Assembly (NCBI GenBank): GCA_016169945.1
Contig: JADLSH010000213.1
Coordinates: forward strand, 806,001 to 870,000
Direction of reading: 5' to 3'
Source of the DNA: Trachythela sp. YZ-2020
Taxonomy: Eukaryota > Cnidaria > Anthozoa > Malacalcyonacea > Clavulariidae
DNA length: 64,000 nucleotides
The notes below the pieces were generated by a model. The model saw only the letters and a program-made list of their open reading frames with translations, had not been told where the DNA came from and did no database searches. Every line of letters begins with the position of its first letter. Position 1 is the stretch's first letter. Shown here piece after piece: positions 33,125 through 45,868 of the stretch. The translations under genes were made by a program, and so were the position numbers.

Positions 33125-35387
33125 CTAGGTAGGTAGGTAGGTAAAACTTTATTTTAACACGTTAGCCACTTCAACTAATTGATTGATTTCCAAGTGGGAC
33201 GTGATTTAAAACTACAAATATTTACAAATGAATAAAAAAATTATATTACTTATAAGTATAATTATCAATTATTTATTAATCAGGCTGGCATTGGCGTTAG
33301 AGATGTTGCTATTGATTGACCATGCTCATTTTTACAATTCATTATAATTCTGGCACTTCTATTATGAAGCTTCTGTAGTCGATTTGAAAGAGAACTATTA
33401 ATTGAGTCCCAGACTTCACAACAATAATCAAAATGAGGTTGGACAAGTGCATAGTAGACAGATTTCAAGGTGTCTTGATCCGTGTATTCTTTAATTCTTT
33501 TTAAGGCGCTAATACCGGCAGATATTTTACTCGATATATGATCAATATGATTGTTCCATGCTAAATTTTCGTCCAGTTTAACTCCAAGAGCTTTTGTTAC
33601 TCGAACTCTTTTTATCGGCTCATCTCCAACGAAAACATTGGGTTCTGAACTCAAGTTTTTAATATTATAGGGAGAGCCGATCAAAAGGTATTCAGTTTTG
33701 ACAACATTCAGACAGAGTTTATTTGCTGAAAGCCACCGGCCCCTTGACATTAAGGAGATCAAGATTCAGGGTCCGCTCCACTTCCTCAATAGATTTACCA
33801 CTTGGTGTTATATTCGTGTCATCAGCAAATAAACGAGTAGTTGTAAACTGGAGACAATTAGGCAAATCATTAATATATATTAAGAATAGAAGCGGGCCAA
33901 GAATCGATCCCTGCGGTACTCCACACTTTACTGTTCTTGGGTTTGAAAGTTTACTATTTACATAACATACTTGTAGACGGTCAGTAAAGTAGGATTTAAA
34001 TAGATTAAAGGCCGTATCAGTAATCCCATACAATTGGAGTTTGGCTAGTAACAATGCATGGTCGACCGTGTCGAAAGCTTTCTTTAAATCCAGAAAGACG
34101 ACTAGGTTATCCTTATGTACCACTACCATTTATATACCACTCATTCGTGCAATCTAATAATGTAGACATTGTAGAATGAAAACGCCTAAAACCAAATTGG
34201 TGTTCAGACAATAAATTGTTTGTTGTTAAATATTCATAAAATTGTTCGTATAATATTCTTTCAAAGACTTTACTGATGATTGGTAATATAGAAATTGGAC
34301 GATAATTGTCCAGTAAATTTTTAGGACCTTTTTCATGTAAAGGAGTGACTCTCGCAATCTTCCAGTCTAACGGAAATTCCCCAGTTTCAATAGAACAATT
34401 AAATATCTTGGTTATTGAGTTTGTAATAACTGGGGCTGCTAATTTAAGAACCTTAGCCGGTATTTTGTCAACACCAGTTGCTTTAGAGACTACCAATTCA
34501 TTAAATAATTTAAAAAATTTCGAATGACTAACAGTTTGAAAAGTGAACGAAGTATTGTCAGCTTTGTTAATGTAATTTTCAAAATTAGAATTACATCCAC
34601 CAATTGAGCTTGCTATAGTCAGGCCGCATTCACGAAATAGTCATTGAAACATTCAGAAATTTTAGTTGGTGATGAAATGGTATCTTGATCTACTTTGATT
34701 TCATTAATTGTATTATCCTTCCTTCCACGTCCGAGAATATCATTTACAATTTTCCAGGCTTGCTTAGGATTATTTTTCTGATTTCTTATCCTATTTCTAT
34801 AATATTCTACCTTATAGGTAGATAGGATTTATACTGCTCCCAATCAACATTAGAGTTTGTTGATATTGCTTGTTTTTTGAAATGGTCTCTATTTATCATC
34901 TTAGTTCTGATTTCTCTCGTCAACCATGGAACATTACCCTTGTTTCTCACTCTTCTGGATATTATTGGTGCATGCTTATCAAGTATGTTCAAAAACAATT
35001 TCTTCCACAAATTCCATTTATCGTCAACATTAGATAAGGTATCAATTGTGTACCATGGCTGGAGATCATCTTGAAATGCAGTGCTATCAAAATGCTTAAA
35101 ATTACGAAAAGAAGTTTCTTTAGTTGTATTTGTTTTAGTGGTAACATTAGTTTTCTGACCACATAAATCAAGCTGTGATCACTTGCCCCTGTATGAATCA
35201 CGTCAGAGAACACAATTTTCTCTGGTGCAGAAGTAATACATATATCAAGCAAACTGGCTGAAAATTCTGTAATTCGAGTTGTTTTATTAATGACTTGAGT
35301 CAGTTGATACAATTCCATCATTGAAGCTAACTTTTTAGCTGCGAAATTTGAAGTATCAAGAAGATTAAAATTTAAGTCTCCCAATAA
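33125..35387 (-). mobile_element. LINE-A 3' part, unit 4 copy
   Basis: Open pieces: 33280-33762 (thumb region with KALGVKLDENL and HFDYCCEVWD), 33719-34129 (RT core), 34113-34496 (linker) and 34807-35387 (endonuclease half, split by a lost T near 35152). A lost C near 34624 shortens the linker frame. The hybrid frame runs into the unit 5 minisatellite to 35984. Confidence 0.92.
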
Positions 35388-35967
35388 GCAGGGTGGAGCA
35401 GGGTGGAGCAGGGTGGAGCAGGGTGGAGCAGGGTGGAGCAGGGTGGAGCAGGGTGGAGCAGGGTGGAGCAGGGTGGAGCAGGGTGGAGCAGGGTGGAGCA
35501 GGGTGGAGCAGGGTGGAGCAGGGTGGAGCAGGGTGGAGCAGGGTGGAGCAGGGTGGAGCAGGGTGGAGCAGGGTGGAGCAGGGTGGAGCAGGGTGGAGCA
35601 GGGTGGAGCAGGGTGGAGCAGGGTGGAGCAGGGTGGAGCAGGGTGGAGCAGGGTGGAGCAGGGTGGAGCAGGGTGGAGCAGGGTGGAGCAGGGTGGAGCA
35701 GGGTGGAGCAGGGTGGAGCAGGGTGGAGCAGGGTGGAGCAGGGTGGAGCAGGGTGGAGCAGGTGGAGCAGGGTGGAGCAGGGTGGAGCAGGGTGGAGCAG
35801 GGTGGAGCAGGGTGGAGCAGGTGGAGCAGGGTGGAGCAGGGTGGAGCAGGGTGGAGCAGGTGGAGCAGGGTGGAGCAGGGTGGAGCAGGGTGGAGCAGCA
35901 GGGTGGAGCAGGGTGGAGCAGGGTGGAGCAGGGTGGAGCAGGGTGGAGCAGGGTGGAGCAGGGTGGA
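35388..35967 (+). repeat. (GGTGGAGCAG)n minisatellite, unit 5
   Basis: About 58 copies. The first 37 are uniform; three shortened units and one GCAGCAGG unit occur at 35760-35900. Confidence 0.97.
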
Positions 35968-37126
35968 AGAGCAAGAAGGAGCACACCATTAAATATTTAA
36001 ACATCATTAGCACATGGTACATTAACATAATGTAGGAATAGCAGCATCATTAACATACAGGGGAGCAAGGAGCACATCATTAAAAATTCAAACATCATTA
36101 GCATATGGGACATTAACATAATGTCGGGTGGAGCAGCATAATTAACATAATATAGGAGGAAAATGAACATTATCATAATTATGAGAGTGTAACATCATTA
36201 ACATTCATTAATTATGTATTGACGTCATAATGATATGCAAGGCGAGTTTGGGCAAAACAGTCATTATGTTGAGTTCAGCGTTTTCCGTTTTTCCCAAACC
36301 TGATAATTCCATAAACATAATTTATAATTTAGTCCAATCTATCGAATGCTTATATTAGAAATATACCTCTTCTACAAAGTTTTGAAGCGTTTATTTAGAA
36401 AAGTCTATACAAGCGAGATTTACAAACATTGTCGTTTTGGCGAAACATAAATATTTTGATGTTTTGTTGCTAATGTAAACTATAGACACAATACCTTAAC
36501 TCATTAAAGGATTAAGTCAAAAGGCTTGTTGGGCGAAACAATCATTAAGCTGAACCATCCCAATAGCTAGACGTCCCTATATATTTTGCCAAGCGTTGTG
36601 TTCCAAACACATTCCGTTTCGACAACGAGTAAATAATTATATTCTCGTATCTAATATCACTTTATACGAAACGGCTTAGACAACTATATATAGCGACGCT
36701 TAACCTAGTAAAATATTATTGCCTTATGGCTATGCGAAGTAACAACAAGCAGAAATATAGCTTTCTTAAACGAGAAGATATTAAAGTTTCATCGGCATAG
36801 CTAAGGTCTTATAGAGAAATACAAATATATGTTTGCCAAGCGAATGTATAAACATAGTTCTTAAAGGGATTTAAACCTTACAAAGCTTCAAGCGTTTTAG
36901 ATGTAGCAGAGGATGAAAAGAAGTGATTTTTAAGCGAGATTTACGAGTATATACAAACATTGTAGGTAAACACAATTCTATGCGTAGGTTTGTAAGTCAT
37001 TTGTAAATTGTTAACGGCGATTTGAATAAATTGAGAATATATCATTATAGGACGGGAAAATATATATACAATGTACACACAGCACACACACAGAATTCAT
37101 TTTAAAACACATTTATTGCTTAAAAT

Positions 37127-38059
37127 TTATTTTACAGTGTTAGTAAGGTCTGCTCCTAAGAGCATATCGTTTAGGTATCTTAAGTTTAAAGAGTTCTCAT
37201 ATTCTTGTCTGTCTTCGGGTGATAATCTTGCATATCCCCAGCTTTCATAGTAATATATTTTGGTCTCTCGTGAAGCAGTCTTTGTTCGTAACCTTCTCGT
37301 TGCTCTGGAGTCATCATTGCTAAATCTTTAGGTCTCCAATCTGCCGAGTCTACCCAATTGTGGAAAAGGTTGTGTTTGAGTTTGGGTCGTTCTCCTTGGG
37401 TGTGAGAAAGCCAGGTTTAGGAGTAGCAGATAAATTCTCGCACTCTGCCAGGATGAACTTGTCTTGCAAGCATAGAGATTTGTTGCCTATCTCTTGGTGA
37501 TTTAAAAAGCACGATATATATAATGGGCGTAGAGACTAATATTCCTCATCTCTTTTCCCTGATGAAATACATTTTGGACAATGTAGACGACGGACAAATT
37601 TCTGTGATGGCTCCCTTTTGTGAAATGATCAGCTATACGTTTGTCCTTGCCCGATTGTGCCATAAGATCATCTAGTACGATCAAATTGCGTTGAGACACA
37701 GCTAGGTAATCTGCTTTGTCGATATCTTCAGGTATTCCTTCATTGAATTCGATTCCAGGCATTGTTCTCATCATATCAAAATAGGATGGCTGCCATTGAC
37801 CATAACACCAGATGATACGCTGAGGAGGTGGACTTATGATTTTCTGGGAATTCTCGAATAGAGTTTTCACCCTGTAAGTCTTGCCACTTTGTGTACATCC
37901 TGCTACGATACAAGTAAAGGGGTGTTGCAGAACTGTAGATCCATCAACTAATATGCGAGCATCCTCTGTTGGTTTTTGACGATGGACCGCCCTTCGATGT
38001 CGATGTAGATTGAACGACTTAGAGAAATATTTTCCACAGATATGACACAGATGAGACAT
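37127..38059 (-). pseudogene. C2H2 zinc finger + packaging ATPase, unit 5 copy
   Basis: Open for 185 codons (37502-38059), with the same translated product as the unit 4 copy. The zinc finger, Walker A and Walker B residues are all present. The C-terminal third is shifted at the same TATATATAT run as in every other unit, and the C-terminal region ends at the TAA at 37127-37129. Confidence 0.8.
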
Positions 38060-38179
38060 GTTTACTCTACGAAGGACTGATCTATAGATAATGAATTCCT
38101 ACTTAAACTTTTATGACTTATAAACATATCTCCGAACCGAGCCGAATATATATCTCCTGGCCTAGTATATATACCTCCG

Positions 38180-39392
38180 AGCCGAGAGAGCTTAGCTCCA
38201 AATCGATAGCTCCATATCGAGCGAGCTTAGCTCCAAATCGAGCAAGCTTAGTTCCATATCGAGCAAGCTTAGCTCATATCGAGCGAGTTTAGCTCCAAAT
38301 CGAGCGAGCTTAGCTCCAAATCGAGCGAGCTTAGTTCCATATCGAGCGAGCTTAGCTCATATCGAGCGAGTTTAGCTCCAAATCGAGCGAGCTTAGCTCC
38401 ATATCGAGCGAGCTTAAGATGCACGAGCCAAGCTCTAAGATGCACGGATAGGATCCGAGCCGACCTCTAAGATGTAAGGATAGGCCCGAGCAGAGCTCTA
38501 AGATGTAAGGATAGGCCCGAGCCGAGCTCTAAGATGTGAGATAGGCCCGAGCCGAGCTCTAAGATGTGAGATAGGCCCGAGCCAAGCTCTAAGATGTAAG
38601 GATAGGCCCGAGCCAAGCTCTAAGATGTAAGGATAGGCCGAGCCAAGCTCTAAGATGTAAGGATAGGCCCGAGCCGAGCTCTAAGATGTAAGGATAGGCC
38701 CGAGCCAAGCTCTAAGATGTAAGGATAGGCCGAGCCGAGCTCTAAGATGTAAGGATAGGCCCGAGCCGAGCTCTAAGATGTAGATAGGCCCGAGCAGAGC
38801 TCTAAGATGTAAGGATAGGCCTGAGCCGAGCTCTAAGATGTAAGGATAGGCCCGAGTCGAGCTCTAAGATGTAAGGATAGGCCCGAGCAGAGCTCTAAGA
38901 TGTAAGGATAGGCCCGAGCCGAGCTCTAAGATGTAAGGATAGGCCCGAGCAGAGCTCTAAGATGTAAGGATAGGCCCGAGCAGAGCTCTAAGATGTAAGG
39001 ATAGGCCCGAGACGAGCTCTAAGATGTAAGGATAGGCCCGAGCAGAGCTCTAAGATTTAAGGATAGGCCTGAGCCGAGCTCTAAGATGTAAGGATAGGCC
39101 CGAGCCGAGCTCTAAGATGTAAGGATAGGCCCGAGTCGAGCTCTAAGATGTAAGGATAGGCCCGAGCAGAGCTCTAAGATGTAAGGATAGGCCCGAGCAG
39201 AGCTCTAAGATGTAAGGATAGGCCCGAGCCGAGCTCTAAGATGTAAGGATAGGCCCGAGCAGAGCTCTAAGATGTAAGGATAGGCCCGAGCAGAGCTCTA
39301 AGATGTAAGGATAGGCCCGAGCCGAGCTCTAAGATGTAAGGATAGGCCCAAGCCGAGCTCTAAGATGTAAGGATAGGCCCGAGACGAGCTTA
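38180..39392 (+). repeat. Satellite block, unit 5
   Basis: 21-bp part about 38180-38417; 31-bp part about 38428-39392. From about 38530 to 38780 the regular A/C/T order is replaced by copies with GATGTGAGATAGG, GAGCCAAG and shortened GGCCGAG. From about 38880 on, the order again parallels unit 1. This unit and unit 6 are the most diverged satellites. Confidence 0.93.
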
Positions 39393-39413
39393 GTGTATAT
39401 CTCCGAGCGGAGC

Positions 39414-41672
39414 CTAGGTAGGTAGGTAGGTAAAACTTTATTTTAACACGTTAGCCACTTCAACTAATTGATTGATTTCCAAGTGGGACGTGATTTAAAA
39501 CTACAAATATTTACAAATGAATAAAAAAATTATATTACTTATAAGTATAATTATCAATTATTTATTAATCAGGCTGGCATTGGCGTTAGAGATGTTGCTA
39601 TTGATTGACCATGCTCATTTTTACAATTCATTATAATTCTGGCACTTCTATTATGAAGCTTCTGTAGTCGATTTGAAAGAGAACTATTAATTGAGTCCCA
39701 GACTTCACAACAATAATCAAAATGAGGTTGGACAAGTGCATAGTAGACAGATTTCAAGGTGTCTTGATCCGTGTATTCTTTAATTCTTTTTAAGGCGCTA
39801 ATACCGGCAGATATTTTACTCGATATATGATCAATATGATTGTTCCATGCTAAATTTTCGTCCAGTTTAACTCCAAGAGCTTTTGTTACTCGAACTCTTT
39901 TATCGGCTCATCTCCAACGAAAACATTGGGTTCTGAACTCAAGTTTTTAATATTATAGGAGAGCCGATCAAAAGGTATTCAGTTTTGACAACATTCAGAC
40001 AGAGTTTATTTGCTGAAAGCCACCGGCCCTTGACATTAAGGAGATCAAGATTCAGGGTCCGCTCCACTTCCTCAATAGATTTACCACTTGGTGTTATATT
40101 CGTGTCATCAGCAAATAAACGAGTAGTTGTAAACTGGAGACAATTAGGCAAATCATTAATATATATTAAGAATAGAAGCGGGCCAAGAATCGATCCTGCG
40201 GTACTCCACACTTTACTGTTCTTGGGTTTGAAAGTTTACTATTTACATAACATACTTGTAGACGGTCAGTAAAGTAGGATTTAAATAGATTAAAGGCCGT
40301 ATCAGTAATCCCATACAATTGGAGTTTGGCTAGTAACAATGCATGGTCGACCGTGTCGAAAGCTTTCTTTAAATCCAGAAAGACGACTAGGTTATCCTTA
40401 TGTACCACTACCATTTATATACCACTCATTCGTGCAATCTAATAATGTAGACATTGTAGAATGAAAACGCCTAAAACCAAATTGGTGTTCAGACAATAAA
40501 TTGTTTGTTGTTAAATATTCATAAAATTGTTCGTATAATATTCTTTCAAAGACTTTACTGATGATTGGTAATATAGAAATTGGACGATAATTGTCCAGTA
40601 AATTTTAGGACCTTTTTCATGTAAAGGAGTGACTCTCGCAATCTTCCAGTCTAACGGAAATTCCCAGTTTCAATAGAACAATTAAATATCTTGGTTATTG
40701 AGTTTGTAATAACTGGGGCTGCTAATTTAAGAACCTTAGCCGGTATTTTGTCAACACCAGTTGCTTTAGAGACTACCAATTCATTAAATAATTTAAAAAA
40801 TTTCGAATGACTAACAGTTTGAAAAGTGAACGAAGTATTGTCAGCTTTGTTAATGTAATTTTCAAAATTAGAATTACATCCACCAATTGAGCTTGCTATA
40901 GTCAGGCCCGCATTCACGAAATAGTCATTGAAACATTCAGAAATTTTAGTTGGTGATGAAATGGTATCTTGATCTACTTTGATTTCATTAATTGTATTAT
41001 CCTTCCTTCCACGTCCGAGAATATCATTTACAATTTTCCAGGCTTGCTTAGGATTATTTTTCTGATTTCTTATCCTATTTCTATAATATTCTACCTTATA
41101 GGTAGATAGGATTTATACTGCTCCCAATCAACATTAGAGTTTGTTGATATTGCTTGTTTTTTGAAATGGTCTCTATTTATCATCTTAGTTCTGATTTCTC
41201 TCGTCAACCATGGAACATTACCCTTGTTTCTCACTCTTCTGGATATTATTGGTGCATGCTTATCAAGTATGTTCAAAAACAATTTCTTCCACAAATTCCA
41301 TTTATCGTCAACATTAGATAAGGTATCAATTGTGTACCATGGCTGGAGATCATCTTGAAATGCAGTGCTATCAAAATGCTTAAAATTACGAAAAGAAGTT
41401 TCTTTAGTTGTATTTGTTTTAGTGGTAACATTAGTTTTTCTGACCACATAAATCAAGCTGTGATCACTTGCCCCTGTATGAATCACGTCAGAGAACACAA
41501 TTTTCTCTGGTGCAGAAGTAATACATATATCAAGCAAACTGGCTGAAAATTCTGTAATTCGAGTTGTTTTATTAATGACTTGAGTCAGTTGATACAATTC
41601 CATCATTGAAGCTAACTTTTTAGCTGCGAAATTTGAAGTATCAAGAAGATTAAAATTTAAGTCTCCCAATAA
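39414..41672 (-). mobile_element. LINE-A 3' part, unit 5 copy
   Basis: Near 40025 this copy has GGCCC where all others have GGCCCC. As a result the RT core and the following GRWLSANKL segment share one frame (39939-40211). A one-base loss after GVPQ near 40195 (as in unit 1) and losses at 40600-40665 break other places. The endonuclease half (41091-41672) is open and fused to the unit 6 minisatellite, giving 397 codons up to 42284. Confidence 0.92.
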
Positions 41673-42267
41673 GCAGGGTGGAGCAGGGTGGAGCAGGGTG
41701 GAGCAGGGTGGAGCAGGGTGGAGCAGGGTGGAGCAGGGTGGAGCAGGGTGGAGCAGGGTGGAGCAGGGTGGAGCAGGGTGGAGCAGGGTGGAGCAGGGTG
41801 GAGCAGGGTGGAGCAGGGTGGAGCAGGTGGAGCAGGGTGGAGCAGGGTGGAGCAGGGTGGAGCAGGGTGGAGCAGGGTGGAGCAGGTGGAGCAGGGTGGA
41901 GCAGGGTGGAGCAGGGTGGAGCAGGTGGAGCAGGGTGGAGCAGGGTGGAGCAGGGTGGAGCAGGGTGGAGCAGGGTGGAGCAGGGTGGAGCAGGGTGGAG
42001 CAGGGTGGAGCAGGGTGGAGCAGGGTGGAGCAGGTGGAGCAGGGTGGAGCAGGGTGGAGCAGGGTGGAGCAGGGTGGAGCAGGGTGGAGCAGGGTGGAGC
42101 AGGGTGGAGCAGGGTGGAGCAGGGTGGAGCAGGTGGAGCAGGGTGGAGCAGGGTGGAGCAGGGTGGAGCAGGGTGGAGCAGGGTGGAGCAGGGTGGAGCA
42201 GGGTGGAGCAGGGTGGAGCAGGGTGGAGCAGGGTGGAGCAGGGTGGAGCAGGGTGGAGCAGGGTGGA
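41673..42267 (+). repeat. (GGTGGAGCAG)n minisatellite, unit 6
   Basis: About 60 copies; shortened 9-base units occur near 41825, 41885, 41925, 42030 and 42133. Confidence 0.97.
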
Positions 42268-43432
42268 AGAGCAAGAAGGAGCACACCATTAAATATTTAA
42301 ACATCATTAGCACATGGTACATTAACATAATGTAGGGAATAGCAGCATCATTAACATACAGGGGGAGCAAGGGGAGCACATCATTAAAAATTCAAACATC
42401 ATTAGCATATGGGACATTAACATAATGTCGGGTGGAGCAGCATAATTAACATAATATAGGGAGGGAAAATGAACATTATCATAATTATGAGAGTGTGTAA
42501 CATCATTAACATTCATTAATTATGTATTGACGTCATAATGATATGCAAGGCGAGTTTGGGCAAAACAGTCATTATGTTGAGTTCAGCGTTTTCCGTTTTT
42601 CCCAAACCTGATAATTCCATAAACATAATTTATAATTTAGTCCAATCTATCGAATGCTTATATTAGAAATATACCTCTTCTACAAAGTTTTGAAGCGTTT
42701 ATTTAGAAAAGTCTATACAAGCGAGATTTACAAACATTGTCGTTTTGGCGAAACATAAATATTTTGATGTTTTGTTGCTAATGTAAACTATAGACACAAT
42801 ACCTTAACTCATTAAAGGATTAAGTCAAAAGGCTTGTTGGGCGAAACAATCATTAAGCTGAACCATCCCAATAGCTAGACGTCCCTATATATTTTGCCAA
42901 GCGTTGTGTTCCAAACACATTCCGTTTCGACAACGAGTAAATAATTATATTCTCGTATCTAATATCACTTTATACGAAACGGCTTAGACAACTATATATA
43001 GCGACGCTTAACCTAGTAAAATATTATTGCCTTATGGCTATGCGAAGTAACAACAAGCAGAAATATAGCTTTCTTAAACGAGAAGATATTAAAGTTTCAT
43101 CGGCATAGCTAAGGTCTTATAGAGAAATACAAATATATGTTTGCCAAGCGAATGTATAAACATAGTTCTTAAAGGGATTTAAACCTTACAAAGCTTCAAG
43201 CGTTTTAGATGTAGCAGAGGATGAAAAGAAGTGATTTTTAAGCGAGATTTACGAGTATATACAAACATTGTAGGTAAACACAATTCTATGCGTAGGTTTG
43301 TAAGTCATTTGTAAATTGTTAACGGCGATTTGAATAAATTGAGAATATATCATTATAGGACGGAAAATATATATACAATGTACACACAGCACACACACAG
43401 AATTCATTTTAAACACATTTATTGCTTAAAAT

Positions 43433-44362
43433 TTATTTTACAGTGTTAGTAAGGTCTGCTCCTAAGAGCATATCGTTTAGGTATCTTAAGTTTAAAGAGT
43501 TCTCATATTCTTGTCTGTCTTCGGGTGATAATCTTGCATATCCCAGCTTTCATAGTAATATATTTTGGTCTCTCGTGAAGCAGTCTTTGTTCGTAACCTT
43601 CTCGTTGCTCTGGAGTCATCATTGCTAAATCTTTAGGTCTCCAATCTGCCGAGTCTACCCAATTGTGGAAAAGGTTGTGTTTGAGTTTGGGTCGTTCTCC
43701 TTGGGTGTGAAAGCCAGGTTTAGGAGTAGCAGATAAATTCTCGCACTCTGCCAGGATGAACTTGTCTTGCAAGCATAGAGATTTGTTGCCTATCTCTTGG
43801 TGATTTAAAAGCACGATATATATAATGGGCGTAGAGACTAATATTCCTCATCTCTTTTCCTGATGAAATACATTTTGGACAATGTAGACGACGGACAAAT
43901 TTCTGTGATGGCTCCCTTTGTGAAATGATCAGCTATACGTTTGTCCTTGCCCGATTGTGCCATAAGATCATCTAGTACGATCAAATTGCGTTGAGACACA
44001 GCTAGGTAATCTGCTTTGTCGATATCTTCAGGTATTCCTTCATTGAATTCGATTCCAGGCATTGTTCTCATCATATCAAAATAGGATGGCTGCCATTGAC
44101 CATAACACCAGATGATACGCTGAGGAGGTGGACTTATGATTTTCTGGGAATTCTCGAATAGAGTTTTCACCCTGTAAGTCTTGCCACTTTGTGTACATCC
44201 TACATGCTACGATACAAGTAAAGGGGTGTTGCAGAACTGTAGATCCATCAACTAATATGCGAGCATCCTCTGTTGGTTTTGACGATGGACCGCCCTTCGA
44301 TGTCGATGTAGATTGAACGACTTAGAGAAATATTTTCCACAGATATGACACAGATGAGACAT
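43433..44362 (-). pseudogene. C2H2 zinc finger + packaging ATPase, unit 6 copy (broken)
   Basis: Besides the breaks shared with unit 1 (four T near 44279 and loss of GA near 43710), this copy has a private five-base insertion near 44203 (ATCCTACATGCTAC against ATCCTGCTAC elsewhere). The insertion falls just before Walker A. It also has several one-base losses in homopolymers (near 43395, 43543 and 43860). The open part 43838-44170 retains Walker B. Confidence 0.75.
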
Positions 44363-44482
44363 GTTTACTCTACGAAGGACTGATCTATAGATAATGAATT
44401 CCTACTTAAACTTTTATGACTTATAAACATATCTCCGAACCGAGCCGAATATATATCTCCTGGCCTAGTATATATACCTCCG

Positions 44483-45692
44483 AGCCGAGAGCTTAGCTCC
44501 AAATCGATAGCTCCATATCGAGCGAGCTTAGCTCCAAATCGAGCAAGCTTAGTTCCATATCGAGCAAGCTTAGCTCATATCGAGCGAGTTTAGCTCCAAA
44601 TCGAGCGAGCTTAGCTCCAAATCGAGCGAGCTTAGTTCCATATCGAGCGAGCTTAGCTCATATCGAGCGAGTTTAGCTCCAAATCGAGCGAGCTTAGCTC
44701 CATATCGAGCGAGCTTAAGATGCACGAGCCAAGCTCTAAGATGCACGGATAGGATCCGAGCCGACCTCTAAGATGTAAGGATAGGCCCGAGCAGAGCTCT
44801 AAGATGTAAGATAGGCCCAGCCGAGCTCTAAGATGTAAGGATAGGCCCGAGCCGAGCTCTAAGATGTAAGGATAGGCCCGAGCAGAGCTCTAAGATGTAA
44901 GGATAGGCCCGAGTCGAGCTCTAAGATGTGAGATAGGCCCGAGCCAAGCTCTAAGATGTAAGGATAGGCCCGAGCCAAGCTCTAAGATGTAAGGATAGGC
45001 CGAGCCGAGCTCTAAGATGTAAGGATAGGCCCGAGCCAAGCTCTAAGATGTAAGGATAGGCCGAGCCGAGCTCTAAGATGTAAGGATAGGCCCGAGCAGA
45101 GCTCTAAGATGTAAGGATAGGCCCGAGCCGAGCTCTAAGATGTAAGGATAGGCCCGAGTCGAGCTCTAAGATGTAAGGATAGGCCCGAGCAGAGCTCTCA
45201 GATGTAAGATAGGCCCGAGCCGAGCTCTAAGATGTGAGATAGGCCCGAGCAGAGCTCTAAGATGTAAGGATAGGCCCGAGCAGAGCTCTAAGATGTAAGG
45301 ATAGGCCCGAGACGAGCTCTAAGATGTAAGGATAGGCCCGAGCAGAGCTCTAAGAAGGAAGGATAGGCCCAAGCCGAGCTCTAAGATGTAAGGATAGGCC
45401 CAAGCCAAGCTCTAAGATGTAAGGATAGGCCCGAGCCGAGCTCTAAGATGTAAGGATAGGCCCGAGCAGAGCTCTAAGATGTAAGGATAGGCCCGAGCAG
45501 AGCTCTAAGATGTAAGGATAGGCCCGAGCCGAGCTCTAAGATGTAAGGATAGGCCCGAGCAGAGCTCTAAGATGTAAGGATAGGCCCGAGCAGAGCTCTA
45601 AGATGTAAGGATAGGCCCGAGCCGAGCTCTAAGATGTAAGGATAGGCCCGAGCCGAGCTCTAAGATGTAAGGATAGGCCCGAGACGAGCTTA
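44483..45692 (+). repeat. Satellite block, unit 6
   Basis: 21-bp part about 44483-44717; 31-bp part about 44728-45692. It has GATGTGAGATAGG and GAGCCAAG copies like unit 5. It also has private changes such as AAGAAGGAAGG near 45355 and CTCTCAGATG near 45195. The final eight copies match unit 1 in order. Confidence 0.93.
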
Positions 45693-45868
45693 GTGTATAT
45701 CTCCGAGCGGAGCCTAGGTAGGTAGGTAGGTAAAACTTTATTTTAACACGTTAGCCACTTCAACTAATTGATTGATTTCCAAGTGGGACGTGATTTAAAA
45801 CTACAAATATTTACAAATGAATAAAAAAATTATATTACTTATAAGTATAATTATCAATTATTTATTAA

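Larger units (their letters stand above)
29108..35387. repeat. Tandem array, unit 4
   Basis: Order: minisatellite 29108-29669, TIR body 29670-30804, ATPase 30833-31765, satellite block 31885-33102, LINE-A part 33125-35387. From this unit rightwards the LINE tail reads TAGGTAGGTAGGTAGG, separating units 4-6 from units 1-3. Confidence 0.95.
35388..41672. repeat. Tandem array, unit 5
   Basis: Order: minisatellite 35388-35967, TIR body 35968-37100, ATPase 37127-38059, satellite block 38180-39392, LINE-A part 39414-41672. Its 31-bp satellite has gained GATGTGAGATAGG and GAGCCAAG copies that also occur in unit 6. Confidence 0.95.
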
